From NCBI GenBank assembly GCA_030867875.1, contig JAOWCC010000044.1:2140501-2204500 (forward strand): DNA of 64,000 nt, written 5' to 3'. The number at the start of each line of letters is the position of its first letter. Position 1 is the first letter of the stretch. This stretch comes from Actinernus sp. WN-2022. Taxonomy: Eukaryota; Cnidaria; Anthozoa; Actiniaria; Actinernidae. The notes beneath the pieces are model-generated. The model made no database searches. It saw nothing but the letters and a program-made list of their open reading frames with translations, and was not told the DNA's origin. Shown in pieces: positions 22,487 through 34,402 of this stretch. The position numbers were made by a program, and so were the translations under genes.

Positions 22487-23204
22487 GTACTCGCGCATGG
22501 ACGGAATTTTTTGCCGCTCATCGTGATTTGCAGTCTTTAATACTATCACTAACTAATATCCTGGAACTCGCGATATCTCAAACAATTTTTCACTTCCCTT
22601 GAGTGTATCAATGTTTATTCTACTTGCCTGCTAAAACAGCCGAGTGCTTGAGATACATATATTCGCTTTTCGATTATCTTACTCTAGAAAACATAAATCC
22701 TAGCATACGAAAACAGCCCGCGTCCTTCCCGAGCTCAAAGAAGCGACCAGTTCTTGCGTTAAGACTTCAACTTCTTCCGTTTCATCTTCTTGCGGATGAG
22801 CGCAAAATATTTAGTTCTTGCAATTCAGCCTGAACTTCTTGCGGTTCAGTAGTTCTTGCATCTAAAGCACAAAAAAGTTGGTTTAGGCCTTCTTGCGGCA
22901 GCTTGCGTGTTCTTACGTCGCAAAAGGTTACTTGCACCACTTCTTGCGCATGCATTATTTTACGGCTGTACTGTACATAGCTGTTAAAGTGCCTAAGAAA
23001 AGAAAATATCAACCTGTTTACGACTTCTCAGTTGCTGCAATAATTTTTTTCTGGCATCAGAACCTTGCACGATTTTTTTAAAGTTTCACCCTTACTTGAT
23101 TTTTTTTCTGGGTGATATTGGCTCGCTCGATTATTTTTCTGTGCAAATTCGGCTTCCCCGTTTTTTTTTATTTTGAAAATTTTCCGCGATCCCGTTTCTC
23201 CCAT
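22487..23204. other. CTTCTTGCG-rich stretch, no gene seen
   Basis: After the RNase H frame ends, the sequence has many TTCTTGCG copies between about 22735 and 22950 and then T-runs to 23180. I looked for a tyrosine recombinase and did not recognise one. It may be the decayed 3' part of the DIRS element. Confidence 0.4.
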
Positions 23205-23460
23205 CACATGACGAAATAACGCTCTTTAAGAATCGATTAAAGTATCTCAAATCTATATCTAAACTTTAAGTAATCACTTAAAGTTCCTTAAAGTTAATAT
23301 AAAAGTTACCTTTAAATAACCGAACCATAATCTTTAAGTTGGCATTAAAGGTTCACTAAATGTCTCCTACCCTTTAAGAACCTTTAGTTACATCATTAAA
23401 TGGGTCTTAAAGTTCATTGTGCATTTCCTTAATCTTTAAAATACATCTAAATTCGAATTT
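23205..23460. repeat. CTTTAA/TTAAAG subterminal-type repeats
   Basis: More than ten copies of CTTTAA or TTAAAG in both orientations within about 250 bp, immediately before the Tnp2 gene. The string CACATGACGAAATAACGC at about 23205 resembles, in layout, the CACAGCATGAAATGA end of the element at 54490. It may be the left end of the Tnp2 element. CACTA-type elements are known to carry such subterminal arrays. The right end is not visible. Confidence 0.5.
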
Positions 23461-23589
23461 TTAGACGATTCGGGTGAAGCTTTAGTTATTTGAAGTTAGC
23501 TCTGTAGTTCAAAAAATGTATTCCGAGAAAAATCCCATAATTATTTTATCGCTTTTTGCTTTTGGGATGTTAATGAAATTACTAAAAGT

Positions 23590-24290
23590 GACGCGACGCC
23601 AAGAGATTTCACTAGGAGACTCATTTGATAAAGAAACAAAGTCTCAAAAGAAAACGATCGCTAACCGGGATTTCATTTACTGTATTCACTGTGACAGTAT
23701 GGTGTCTCGATCTAAAATCACATGTACATGTACATGCAACACAAAGCAGCGTCGCCACACGTCAAGCAACCATGCAGCCAAACAACGCAAACAACGTAAT
23801 TATTAAATTATTAAATTAAATGGGATGCGACGCCAAGTTAAGACGCTATAAAAACGATTTACATTTCACGGGGAAAGAAACAGTTTTGAAAGCGTATGAA
23901 ACATGTTTCAAAGGAAAACGATCGGTAACCGGGATTTATACACCTCTCGATCTAAAAACACATGTACGGATCGCCACACGTTGCCAAGCAACAATGCAGT
24001 CAAACAACGCAAAAACCATGCAATTAATAATTATTAAATTAAAAGGGACGCGACGCCAAGTTAAGAGGCTATAAAAACGATTTACATTTCACGAGGAGAC
24101 TCATTTGATAAAGAAACAGTTTTGAAAGCGTATGAAACATGTCTCAAAGGAAAACGATCGGTAACCGGGATTACATTTACTGTAGTCACTGTGACAGTAT
24201 GGTCTCTCGATCAACTCTTGAACGGCATGAAAGAAAGAGAGATCTGAAAAAACATGTACACTTGACCATGGAACACAAATCGCCGTCGTC
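23590..24290 (+). repeat. Three ~234-bp tandem copies of the Tnp2 5' region
   Basis: Units start at 23590, 23824 and 24057, each with GACGCGACGCCAAG or a variant, and contain the start of the Tnp2 coding exon (NRD-IYC-HCDSMVSRS). Copies 1 and 2 are interrupted after the finger-like segment, and only copy 3 continues into an open exon. The result is a triplicated promoter and first exon. Confidence 0.75.
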
Positions 24291-25382
24291 AGATGAAAGC
24301 TCGTCGTCTTCAGACGAAATCTCAATTGCAAGTAATAGAGCTGGTAAGGTCATACTTTATGATCATGTGAAGGATCAGTTATACAAGTTGTTATTTAATT
24401 TCATCAGGATTTCTTCATATGATAATAATGTGCCCATGTGTTTTGATATAATTAAGTCGTATGTTATAAACTAGGACAATTAATACCTCCTCGGCACAAA
24501 CATTCGCATGATCCTTTATTAAAATTAAGTTTCACCAATGCATTGCTATCTCCTGTAAATGTTTTGGGAAATTTGTCGTTCTAACGATGTTTGATTGATT
24601 CCCATATTTTCTTCATTCATAGAAACTCCGCCGGCATTGATTGACGAGCATGTAACTTGGCCCAGTACAGTCTATAATCATGAAGTAGCACGTGATAATG
24701 AGGTAAGCATGTTCATTCGACTCCTGCATGTACATACGTAAAACAGCAAGTCCCTAACCGATACTTTAACGGATCACTTGAAAATCTCTTGTAAACTGTG
24801 CAAAATTACGTACAGCTCAGGTGTATTTAGACCCATTCTACGTTTCATTTGGGATTGAAAATCGTTATGTATGAGTCAATTCCAAACCTGTGCATGCCCC
24901 CCTCCCGGGGCAACCCCCGGCCATTTGAACTTTTCGGATTATTTTCGATCAAATGTCCCACTACCAAGGCAGAAAATCCGGTCAAATTTCCAAAATACGT
25001 CAACAAAAACTATCGAGACGTCAATACAATCCTTGCTTTATTCATAATCTTGACTCAATGGTTCTTCACCCAGCCAGCTAGAGCGAATGGATGCACGGGT
25101 TTGGAATTGAGTGATACATTACGTTTACTTATTTTTGGGTAAGGCATTAGAAGGTTTGTAGGAGAATATCAGAGATGATTAAACAAGTGGTAGGGTATTT
25201 TGCAGTTACTCTGAATATTGGAATAAATTGATTGAATCAGTTATTTTTGACACATCCATGGGTGTACCTGCCATTGCCATGGTTGTGAATTTAGGGACAG
25301 TGAACACATTCTTAATGCCTCCCTTACAACTGTATATATGTACCGATCAAATCGAAACTTCAACAAGCTACATATTCATCTG

Positions 25383-25518
25383 TAGCCTGCATAGCTGGCA
25401 GTGTTGGAGTTTTCACAAATAGAGTGGAGCATTTTTTGAAAGGCCACCATCTTGGCTGAACCCGGCCATGCCTCCGCTCTTTTCGTGAAAACTACAACAC
25501 CGCCAGCTATGCAGGCTA
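25383..25518. mobile_element. 136-bp Mutator-like MITE, 9-bp TSD
   Basis: Inverted ends TAGCCTGCATAGCTGGC and GCCAGCTATGCAGGCTA. The flanks are a perfect 9-bp duplication, ATTCATCTG, at 25374-25382 and 25519-25527. A 9-bp target duplication is the hallmark of Mutator-like elements. It shares the TAGCCTGC terminus with the elements at 31323 and 57609. Confidence 0.85.
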
Positions 25519-26917
25519 ATTCATCTGCAGATGCATTTTACAGATGTCAGTTAATTTTTAGTCCATTTTTCAGATTTTGGGATTAAAGACAAAGTTTACT
25601 TCAATAATTCACAACCATGCTTCCACAGAAAAGGAACCACAGGTAGCCCACATGTGTAAACAATAACTGATTCAATCAAGTTCATCCAATAATATTCATC
25701 CCTGGGGCATTTCGCTGTTTGGCTTTTGTTGTACCATTCTTATCCAAGAAAAGATGAGACACTCCAACTCCCTGCGATGGATAAAATGCTCTAGTTTACA
25801 ATTAAGACCCAGAGTAATCCTACTTTTAAAACCTTACCTAACAAAACCGTAAACAGACAATCATAATTAATATATCAGTTTACTTAAACCTTTTAGCGTT
25901 GGCATGGAGTAATTATTGTTAAAAAATATCCTTCAAGCTGTTTCATTTCAAAATAGTTCACTTATAAGCTAGGCCATTCGACAGTGAAAATTTGAAAATG
26001 CAATTTATAAAAGTTAAAACTATATGTACATCACGTTTTTTGGTCATTTCGATACCAGATTTTAGAAAAGGTGAAATCAAGAAATTAACACAATTTCATT
26101 GTCATAAATTATCATAGGTTAGTAAAAGTTATTGTGTTTCCTGTGTTCATGAACATATGGTGTTTTAATTCACAGCTTCTCCTGAAGCGAATTTCCCCCT
26201 TATATTAAAAGCTAATATTTTCTAAAAAAAATGAGCTGGACAATTTCACACTATTCTGTAAAATTATTACCTTTCGTAGGTAATAATAGCAAATATTTTG
26301 TTGCTTCAAACACCCTGTAGTTTTGGAGCAAGAGAAGAAGTGTCATGATCACAGAGGGAATTTTTAATGATATTTAAAAAAAATCAGTTTAAAATTTAAT
26401 TTATAAATATTTACAAATTGCACAAAAAGTGTGATTTTTTATACAACACATATAAAAACTGTTTACAACCCTTATGATCCTCATTGAACAAAGAGGAATA
26501 AATTAACTATAAGCAATGCTACACTAGGAGCAATGTATTGTGGTAAACAGTTGTCATGCCTTCCACTAGAAATAGATTTCATTACATCCCTGAAAAGTTC
26601 ATATTCTCAGAATAACCTTAAGTTTATACAGTACAGAAGTCAAATGTACATTCCAGTGCAGAAAAGAGGACTAAATGTATTGCTTTTTGTTGTTGGACAA
26701 AAAAACATTTGTTTCCCATCAGTGACTTCCCCTTAGTGACACTGGTCGTCATCAGTTTGCAACTTGTGAGAAATGGTCAAAAGTGGGAACATTTGTCCTT
26801 TCACGTTTTTTGTCAGTTGATACTTAAATATTAGTTAAAAACAATGTTCAAAGCTAAAAAAGGCCTTGTGTCTAGGATCTTTTCAGTTTGTTCAAGTTTA
26901 TGTATAAGAGACTTTAA

Positions 26918-27353
26918 AGTGCCTGTGACATAAAAAATCAGACCCATTTTTATTTGATTCAATTTTATACTTCCCTAAGTCCTTGAACTCAAGCATAATT
27001 GTCAAAATCATTGAACAATTTTTATGCTGTAAAAGATATGTTAATTACATGTGTGACGTCAAGTGGTTTGCATATCTATGTCTGTCTTTGTAAATAATAC
27101 AAAAGCAGACTTTACATGTACCTGATGGGCCTTGCTATCTGTCATATTTTTTTCTCACACACGCCTTGCCATCGGCCATATTTTACTTTTGTGAATATAA
27201 AAAAACACTTGACATCATGCATGTGATTAACATATCTTAAACAGCATAAAAATTGTCCAATAATTTTGACAATTATGCTTGACTTCGACACGAACAAAAT
27301 TATATAATAAAATGAAATAAAAATGGGGTCGAATTTTTAATGTCATAGGCACT
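26918..27353. mobile_element. 436-bp MITE with TTAA target duplication
   Basis: The ends read AGTGCCTGTGACATAAAAA and the complement of AGTGCCTATGACATTAAAAA. TTAA flanks both sides (26914-26917, 27354-27357). TTAA duplications are known for piggyBac and Kolobok families. A second inner inverted pair (GACGTCAAGTG / CACTTGACATC) is visible. No coding capacity. Confidence 0.8.
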
Positions 27354-29595
27354 TTAAGGGAGCTGTAAATCATCTAATTTCCCCCTCCATATTGACAATA
27401 ACAACAACAACAACAACTTTATAATCATACAAAAAAATACAACAGATTCAGGTATATATCGACAGGATTGAGGTAATAGTTACCCAGAATAACTATAATT
27501 GAGCTACAGTACATGTAATTAATATAGCTGGAATATAACAAACTATTGTATTTATGGCTTTATACTGTGGAATACATGCGCCTATAAATTAGCAAAGAGG
27601 TGGGGAAATGCATAATGTAATTCTCAATTCTAGTTGTTTTAGGTCAAATTGGATGAATCAGCAAATTGAATTTTCCAATTCATTAATGATGTAGTTGGGC
27701 AAGGATTTTCAAAATACAATACATGCATCATTTACAACACACTTTACGATTACTAATTGCAGGATATGAGCAAATCAAGCTCCGACAGCTCAGATTCATC
27801 TGGCAATTTCCCTGAAGCAGACAGTGATACAAACACCACAACCGAAAGTGATGACAGTACTTCCTCAAATAATGAAGGGGAAATTTGGGATGCAGCTTTG
27901 CCAGAAATGCTTGCCAAAGACCTGGATAACCCACCACCCATACCAGAAGCACATCCACATCAGAGATCAATGCAAAGAGTCAACTCTCTTGTATTCTGGT
28001 TTGCATATTTTCTATTGCTCTGGCAAGTGACTTGTCATATCAGTGACAATAGAATGGCCTGGTGACTGAGATTCCTTGTGGCATGGCTCGAGGAAATTGG
28101 TATTGAAGTCTCCAAGTCTACCCTAACATAGTTAATTGCAATCTTTCCAGGGTCAATCTACCTCCTGCGACGGTTTTTGAACTTGAATAGAGATAACTTC
28201 AATAAGTTTGTTGTTTGTCCAAAGTGCACCAAACTCTATGACTATGACTCCTGCCTTACAGTTAACAACAATCGCCAATGTGCAAAAACATTATTCTAGA
28301 GGTCGAAGGAAAACATGTGGTGCAACTTTGTTGACGAAGGTGATACTAAGTCATGGTAAAGAATGTTTTTACCCAATAAGGTACTATTGTTGTAATAGCA
28401 TCTGTAGTGACCTTGAACGGTTTTTCCAGAGAAAAGGGTTTGCAGCTCAGTGTGAAGAATGGAGACACAGACAGGTACCAGAAAATGAGATGGCAGATGT
28501 TTATGATGGCAATCTATGGCAAAGTTTTCAAACTGTAAAAGGAAAGGATTTCCTGAAATCACCAAGGAACTAAGGACTAATGTTGAATTTTGACTTTTTT
28601 TTCAACCAATGAAACATAGAAAAGATTATTCCGTCGGAGTGTTTTATCTAGTAATTTTAAATCTTCCAAGAACTGAACGATTTAAGTGGGACAATGTTAT
28701 TGTTATTGGAATTGTGCCATCCCTTCATCATGAGCCAAATAACTGAAATGAGTTTCTGGAACCTGCTGTTAGAGAACTGAAAGGACTGTGGATTGGAGTT
28801 ACGTTAAAATCTGCATTGAGTAGATTGATACCCCTTACATACCAGCAACAAGAAAGTTGTGTGGCTTTAAAAGTCACTCGGCCATCCTTGGTTGTTCACG
28901 GTGTCTTAAGTCCTTCCCAGGTGAATTTGGGAAGAAAAGGGATTATTCAGCTTTTCAGAGAAATACATGGAAGGCAAGTACAAATGCAGAACACCGTACA
29001 CAGGCAGAAAAAATAAAGAGGTGCAAGACATTAACCAAGAGAACTTCCCTTAGGAAAAAAACTGAAATAACACATTACAGTATCCTGTTAGAACTTGAAT
29101 ATTTTGATATTATTAGATTCAGCACAATTGATACAATGCATAATCTTTTTCTTGGTACTTCAAAAAAATGTTCACCTTATGGAATGACAACAAACTATTT
29201 ACACCCAAACAACTGCAAGAAATTGAAGAAAGAATAGGGTCAATGGAAATACTATCTGACATTGAAAGAAGATATCAAGCAATGCTGGCTCTTACACAGC
29301 AGAGCAATGGAAGAACTGGACGCTTATTTATTCTCTATATTGTCTGAATGGAATTCTTCCAAAAGAACATTTGGAATGTTGGCAGGCATATGTTTTGGGA
29401 GGCAAATATATTTGTCAGTCATTTTTATCTGACTTGGAAATTGCTGACAGAATATTATTGAAGTTTTGCCAGGAAGTGGAAAGTCTTTATGGTAAAGAAG
29501 TTATTACTCCCAATATGCACCTTCACTGCCACTTGAAAGATATTATATTGGATCATGGACCAGTACCTAGTTTCTGGTGCTTTAGTTTTGAAAGA

Positions 29596-30154
29596 GTAGG
29601 CGGCGAGCATCGAGCGCCATTAGCGCAAATATCAAAGTAGGCGGCGATTTCATGTAAAATACCCGGCGAGATTCGCCGGCTGCCGGCTTCTATTGAAAAC
29701 CCTGCTGCTTACATGTATAAGCCCCTCCCCTAGTTATAAGCCCACCATGCAAAACCCCTTAGGAAGTTGTATAAGCCCAGGGCTTATAACCGGGATTTTA
29801 CGGTATACATATATATAGCTTAACATGGACTGTGTTTATATGTAGACTGTATTAAAACCCACATAACATTGTGTTAGTCACTATCTAATCTGTTACATGT
29901 AACATTAATCTGTTACATGTAACATTATCTCATATGATGTGACAATTCTTCAGAAACAGTGGGAAGCTTGGGTCTGTTGCATGGGTTATCGTGCATACAG
30001 TTTGTTGCTAAATGCAACAAGCTCTTTATTTTTTTATATTTACACACAGACTGAAAAAGTACTCCAAATGAAAATACTTGCAAAAGATTGAGTGTGGGTC
30101 CCTTTCACAAGCTCAGGTGCAATGTGCCAAAAGCGTTTGTGATACAAGTTTTGT
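29596..30154. other. Repeat junction, no gene seen
   Basis: Starts with a GGCGGCGAG-rich segment that truncates the Tnp2 gene. It continues with AAGCCC repeats and a short tandem pair of AATCTGTTACATGTAACATT (29887-29930). No coding exon recognised. Confidence 0.4.
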
Positions 30155-30483
30155 TCACTTTTTGTGAGAGTAATGTTTTGCATTACAAATTTTTCTTGCT
30201 TTACCAAAATCGATTATTACAGGGTGAAAACCAGATTCACTGGTGATTATAATATTATCACACTTAATGTCATTATGTAAGATTTCCTTACTATGTACAA
30301 ATTCCAGGGCTTCTGCTGTTTCTTTAAATATTCTGACCCATCCTTGCATTCCATGCTGATCCAACAGTGTACTTTTGGCTGCACTGTGAATTGTCACACA
30401 CTGTTCACCTACCCCATGGAACTGGGTCACCAGAAGGAAAGGGTGTTGGTTTGAACTTACTCCAAGAAGGAGTGGCAAACCTA
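30155..30483 (-). pseudogene. Protein kinase catalytic exon fragment
   Basis: A minus-strand exon with kinase C-lobe motifs: ILHNDIKCDNIII (catalytic loop, HxD as HND with Lys and Asn in place) and VIIDFGKA (DFG). Upstream is FLLVTQFHG, the hinge region. A splice acceptor (AAATAG|GTTTG on the minus strand) lies at about 30484. The N-lobe with the ATP-binding loop is not visible upstream within 600 bp. The fragment stops shortly after DFG, so neither the activation segment nor the rest of the C-lobe is present. It differs in sequence from the kinase at 37268-38767. Confidence 0.65.
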
Positions 30484-31601
30484 TTTGACAAATTATTCAT
30501 GTTAATTTATTGATACATTTTAGCACTTTCGTGTACCTGTATTCACCTGTATTCAAAAAATATTCTCATTACTTAAAAGACATTGGGTCTAATCACACTT
30601 TAAAAAAATCAAAACTTTGACACAGTACATCTGATCAATAATTAATTAATGCTGTACTTTGGGTGCATTGACAGTTAGGTGGTACATGTACATGGAAGCA
30701 CTATACATATAACAATGACCAAGTCCATAATTTAGGGTCTGGTTAGGTTTTATAAAATTGACGGGTAAGCTACTATTCAGCTTATCCCAGAATACAACAG
30801 CTTTTTACCATAACCCTTATCACATACCCTACATGTATAACTCTTGAAGCACATTTTTCTAAATGTAGAATTGTGCTTGAAACACGCTCGGATGATCATC
30901 TAAGCAATCTCGCATATTGGAATGTCTGTCTGAGTCCTAAAATATAAAAAAAACATTCTGGAAAGTAAACTAATGATCATGACACATTTACATGTAGTTG
31001 TTACATGTATATACACAATGTGTACATGTACATTGTAATACACGACTTTCATAATGGCCGCCTCCTAATTTGCATATGTGATTTCCCGTTTCGGTAGTTT
31101 ATCCACATGTATAGAACATATGAACACTGTCATGTGAAAGAGCATGTCGACATTAGTGACCTTGTGAAACTTGAGTATTGTAGCTTATAAAGCAATGAAG
31201 TTACAGCCAGTTGAAATTAGAGAGATTTGTATGAGAAAAACAACGGAGGCCTTTGTAGCCTCGCTTTCATGTTTTTCTGCACTAGAAATGCTCATAGCTC
31301 AACAGCAATTTCCCTCATTGCTTAGCCTGCGTAGCCCGGCGCTGAGGGGGAAAGGGCCGGCGGAAGGAGAGGGGATTGGGGAGAAGAGGGGGAGGAGAGG
31401 GGAAAGGGAGGGAGAGGAAGGGAGCGCCTGCAGCGAAACTCATGCTTTTTTCCTTACGCCCCCTAATCAACATTCAAAAGGCGCGTCAAATTCAGCCAAT
31501 CAAATTGCATTGAAATTCGAGCCGAACTGTCACTTTTCGCTAGCCTGCTACTTTTCGCGGGCTAGTACGAGTACTTTATTTTGATTGTGATTCGACTTAT
31601 T

Positions 31602-31990
31602 ATGTCCGGTAATTTTCCTTGTAAAACTCAAAGTAAAAAAGGTCGAAAATCGATTGAAAACAACCCAAACTCCAATTGTCGTCTTTGTAAGTGCAGTTTT
31701 CTTGTACAGTTTGGAAGTAGTGCTTTCAAATCTTGTGTGAATATCTTGTGTGAATAGCCACGGACTCGTGTTATCATCGGTTCTCAACAAGTTTGGAATT
31801 TCTATATTACAAACCAAGGAAGCATCACAAGTTGTTTGTGCTACTTGTGCTAGAAAGTTAAGATTTTTGGATGCCACCTATGGGTTCGTAAAGAAAGGGT
31901 TTGAAGGAGAAAATTATACACGACGGCACTTCCGAATTTTGGATGAGTCGTATTTAAAACGATACGATCTTCTAGTAGACTACTATCAGG
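31602..31990 (+). pseudogene. Captured fragment with a paired CxxC (ZAD/treble-clef-like) domain
   Basis: Starts at ATG 31602 just inside the left TIR and encodes a short basic leader and NCRLCKCSF (first CxxC), then VCATCARKLR (second CxxC), the spacing seen in ZAD-like treble-clef domains. A 13-bp tandem duplication (ATCTTGTGTGAAT twice, near 31730-31755) shifts the frame between the two halves. Coding similarity fades near 31990, where it meets the oppositely oriented helicase fragment. The function of the parent protein is unknown to me. Confidence 0.5.
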
Positions 31991-32456
31991 CAAAAGATAG
32001 TTCACGAACTAACCTTGCTCCTGTCCACGTTTCGACTGTGTGTGACTCGTCAACAACGACTAGGTCAAGATTCGTGTGGAGAAATGATTTGGAATCCTTC
32101 AACAGTCGTTGGAATGCGATTCCTTGCACCTCCTCGGCACTTGCGAAGATGAGTTTGGGAGCTAACTTCGGCATTTCGTCCAGATTTATTCCTTTAAGAG
32201 AACAACATGCAATACCCATGGTTTCAGCCTCAAGAAGTTGATCTTCTATGATGCTGACGAGGGGAGATATTACTAATACCGAAACATGTCCTTTCGATAT
32301 TATTGTCTTCGCATCAACAAAAAACTGGAAGATAATACTTTTGCCAAAACCCGTCGGCAACACTGCTAAGACGTATTTTCCTTGTAACAAGGATTCAATG
32401 GCGATTCTCTGTTCTTCTTTCAGACTTTTTTCGAGTTTCTCTTCGCAAAGGGACCT
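31986..32456 (-). pseudogene. Captured RecQ-type helicase N-terminal fragment
   Basis: Minus-strand frame with EEQRIAIESLL (RecQ-type Q motif), VLPTGFGKSIIFQ (Walker A), VISPLVSIIEDQ (motif Ia) and VVVDESHTVETWTG (a DExH box, DESH). It ends soon after motif II, so only the first half of helicase domain 1 is present. No ATG precedes the Q motif before the upstream stop near 32458. It differs from the full RecQ at 39015-41150 (QPTGSGKSLCFQ), so it was not captured from that copy. Confidence 0.75.
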
Positions 32457-32792
32457 CTAGTGATCGATTAGATAGAAGTTGCTAGGTGATGACAACCGAA
32501 CAATGGAACTATTTGATTGACACGCGCTCGACCAATGGGAATTTTACGTTCATCTGGTGAACGTGAAAAGCATGGGTTTCGCTGCAGGCGCTCCCTTCCT
32601 CTCCCCATTCCCTTCTCCTTCCGCCGGCCCTTTTCCCCTCTCGGCGGGCCGGCTACGCACGCTACTCATTGCTCTAAAACTAAAGAAAAATACTAGTTTC
32701 AATGTGGTCTTTCATGTGGTAGCATTGGTTTCCCTGTATAGATTGATCTTCCGAATTATGCAAATTAGGAGGCGGCCATTATGAAAGTCGTC

Positions 32793-34234
32793 TATATATA
32801 TACATATCTAGGTAAGTGGAGCTCTCGGTTATCTGAGCTGAGGTAATAACCAAAAAAACGGTAAATTATAAAAAGAAAACAAAGAGAAAAACATAAAAAT
32901 AACTGGTGCGATGAAAGGAAATCAGCGCAAAAGGTTTAGAAGAAAAAAAGAAGATAACGGGATATTTCGGTTGGTTCGTACCAACCGGGACGAAAGGACT
33001 ACCTCAGAACGTAGTCCACAATTTCCAACCGAAATTCCCGAAAATTAACTGTACCATTTGCTTTCCAACCGAAATTACCGGAATTTTTGGTTAAATGGTA
33101 AGCACCCCAGGATTACTAGAGAAATGTCTGGTTCTGGAGGAGACAAATAAGAATTTACGGATGAGAAACTACACCAAAATCCAAATGGAGAGGAAAAACA
33201 AGCGGAGCCACTCGAATTGAACAAGGACTTGTGTGTATAACAAATAACTCTAAAACTTTCCTTCCCCTTCAGTTTTAATATTATGATGATGTTCTTATAA
33301 AACTCCTTTAATAATCCAATATAAATTATGAATCGTGCCGACGCGACCATTGCTGCATTTGTCTAGTCACTTGCTCGAAGAATCGCGCGTTAATTCGTTT
33401 TGTGAAAACAAACGGCGTGCGTAAATTTACCGTACGCCAGCACTTTCCTTGACGAAATCTCTTTCTACTTGCATATATGCACGCAACAAGCGTTGGTCTT
33501 CTCAGTAGACTGAAACGCTGATCATGTGCATGCTAATTGGTTTTAATTCGGGTCTGTATATTTCGTTCTGAACTCATTACATGTAATATTTTGCGCGATT
33601 TGATTATCACAACAAACACGAATTACCCTCTCAATTCTGAAACTGACTCGTGGATAGATTGTTTCGTGGCAAGTTTTGAGAACAGCAAAGTAACAAAATT
33701 TATTTGACCCTTTTGTACTTGGAGGCGTTTACTGCTAATAAACTGTTCCTTGTCCAGGGTCGTAGCAAGGAGGGAAGAAGTGTGTTTTTTTTTTTGGCGG
33801 TTGGGGGTCTCGGCGGGCGGCTAGTGAGTTTTCTTCAAGAGCTTTTTGTGATTTACTCGTATCGCGAAAAAAAATTTGGGGGTACACAGGCATCCCCTCC
33901 CCTTGCTACGGCACTATGGTATACTACAGGAGGCTCCTGCTGGTAGAAGACATTGGGCCCATAATGTGATTTTTAAAACTGTATTCCTTCGGTTTTTAAC
34001 GCGACCGGCTTCTTAAAGTATAAATTGTTGAGGCGCACCTTGCGTCTGGGTCTACCATGATATTTTCTTTAAGCAATTAGTTATTTCTGGAAGTCAGTAA
34101 CCTTATATTATCCACTTTTCTTTCTTTTCATATCAGATGCTGTAAATTTGGCGGGTACAATAAAGTTTGTTTGTAATGTTTAAATAGATCGTAAAACAAC
34201 GCTCCTGAATTAATATCATTTCAGTTGTAGAATA
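32793..34234. other. No gene seen; small inverted repeat
   Basis: AT-rich sequence with several copies of CCAACCGAAATT near 32970-33090 and a loose inverted repeat built on CGTAGCAAGG (33759-33913) around a T-run and a GGCGGG cluster, probably a decayed MITE. No coding exon supported. Confidence 0.4.
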
Positions 34235-34402
34235 ATGGATAACTTACTACGGAGCAGGATCCAAGAAGCTGGATTTGCTATTTTATCAGATCCAGTTGCC
34301 GATGGCAATTGCTTTTATCGGGCAGCCGCTGACCAACTTGGCCTTGGTTGGCCCGTGGTAAAGGGGCTAGTTTTTGACTACTTGGGAAGAAACCGATGTG
34401 AT
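34235..34402 (+). CDS. OTU-type deubiquitinase, N-terminal exon
   Basis: OTU proteases are deubiquitinases. The exon starts at ATG 34235 and has SDPVADGNCFYRAAADQLG, where D-G-N-C-F-Y-R is the OTU catalytic Asp/Cys box, followed by a helix and the splice donor at 34403 (GAT|GTAAGT). A possible next exon is 34639-34749 (after TTCAACAG), open but without a recognisable OTU motif. The catalytic His strand is not found, so the gene is probably partial. It lies upstream of a kinase and a RecQ-transposase on the same strand, all possibly part of one large element. Confidence 0.6.

Larger units (their letters stand above)
24139..29595 (+). pseudogene. Tnp2-type (EnSpm/CACTA) transposase, spliced and decayed
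   Basis: DDE transposase of the Tnp2 superfamily. Exons: 24139-24343 (MSQRKTIGNRDYIYCSHCDS, a finger-like N-terminus, then Ser/Glu-rich), 24623-24702 and from 27763 onward, with GT-AG borders and matching phases (1, then 0). The large last exon shows SHGKECFYPIRYYC, RQVPENEMADVYDG, LNFDF (probable first catalytic Asp), FDIIRFSTIDTMHNLFLG (the conserved Asp-x-MHNLFLG of Tnp2) and the C-terminal MHLHCHLKDIILDHGPVPSF with FSFER of the associated DUF4218-like region. Several stops and frameshifts break it (for example near 28063, 28130, 28570 and 28760). The similarity ends abruptly at 29595, where unrelated GGCGGCGA-rich sequence begins, so the right end of the element is lost. The 3-kb intron before 27763 holds two MITEs. 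Confidence 0.8.
31323..32664. mobile_element. 1342-bp Mutator-like element carrying two gene fragments (Pack-MULE-like)
   Basis: Termini TAGCCTGCGTAGCC and complement of TAGCGTGCGTAGCC, with purine-rich TIRs of about 100-130 bp that share AAGGGCCGGCGGAAGGAGA and GCGCCTGCAGCGAAAC. A perfect 9-bp target duplication, CTCATTGCT, sits at 31314-31322 and 32665-32673. The interior has no transposase but holds two gene fragments pointing towards each other (31602-31990 plus, 32456-31986 minus). Capture of host gene pieces between Mutator-type TIRs is the known Pack-MULE behaviour. Confidence 0.85.
31041..32792. mobile_element. TA-flanked MITE, split by the nested Mutator-like element
   Basis: Inverted ends ACGACTTTCATAATGGCCGC at 31042 and its complement ending at 32791, flanked by TA on both sides. 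Removing the inner element (31323-32664 plus one 9-bp duplication) leaves about 400 bp, a normal MITE size. The inner insertion must be younger. Confidence 0.8.

Noticed and set aside
23820..24074. Separate small genes in the first two 234-bp repeat units
   Set aside because: They are broken duplicates of the Tnp2 first exon.
32557..32784. Pro/Ser-rich open frame at the right end of the Mutator-like element
   Set aside because: It is a translation of the purine-rich TIR in reverse.
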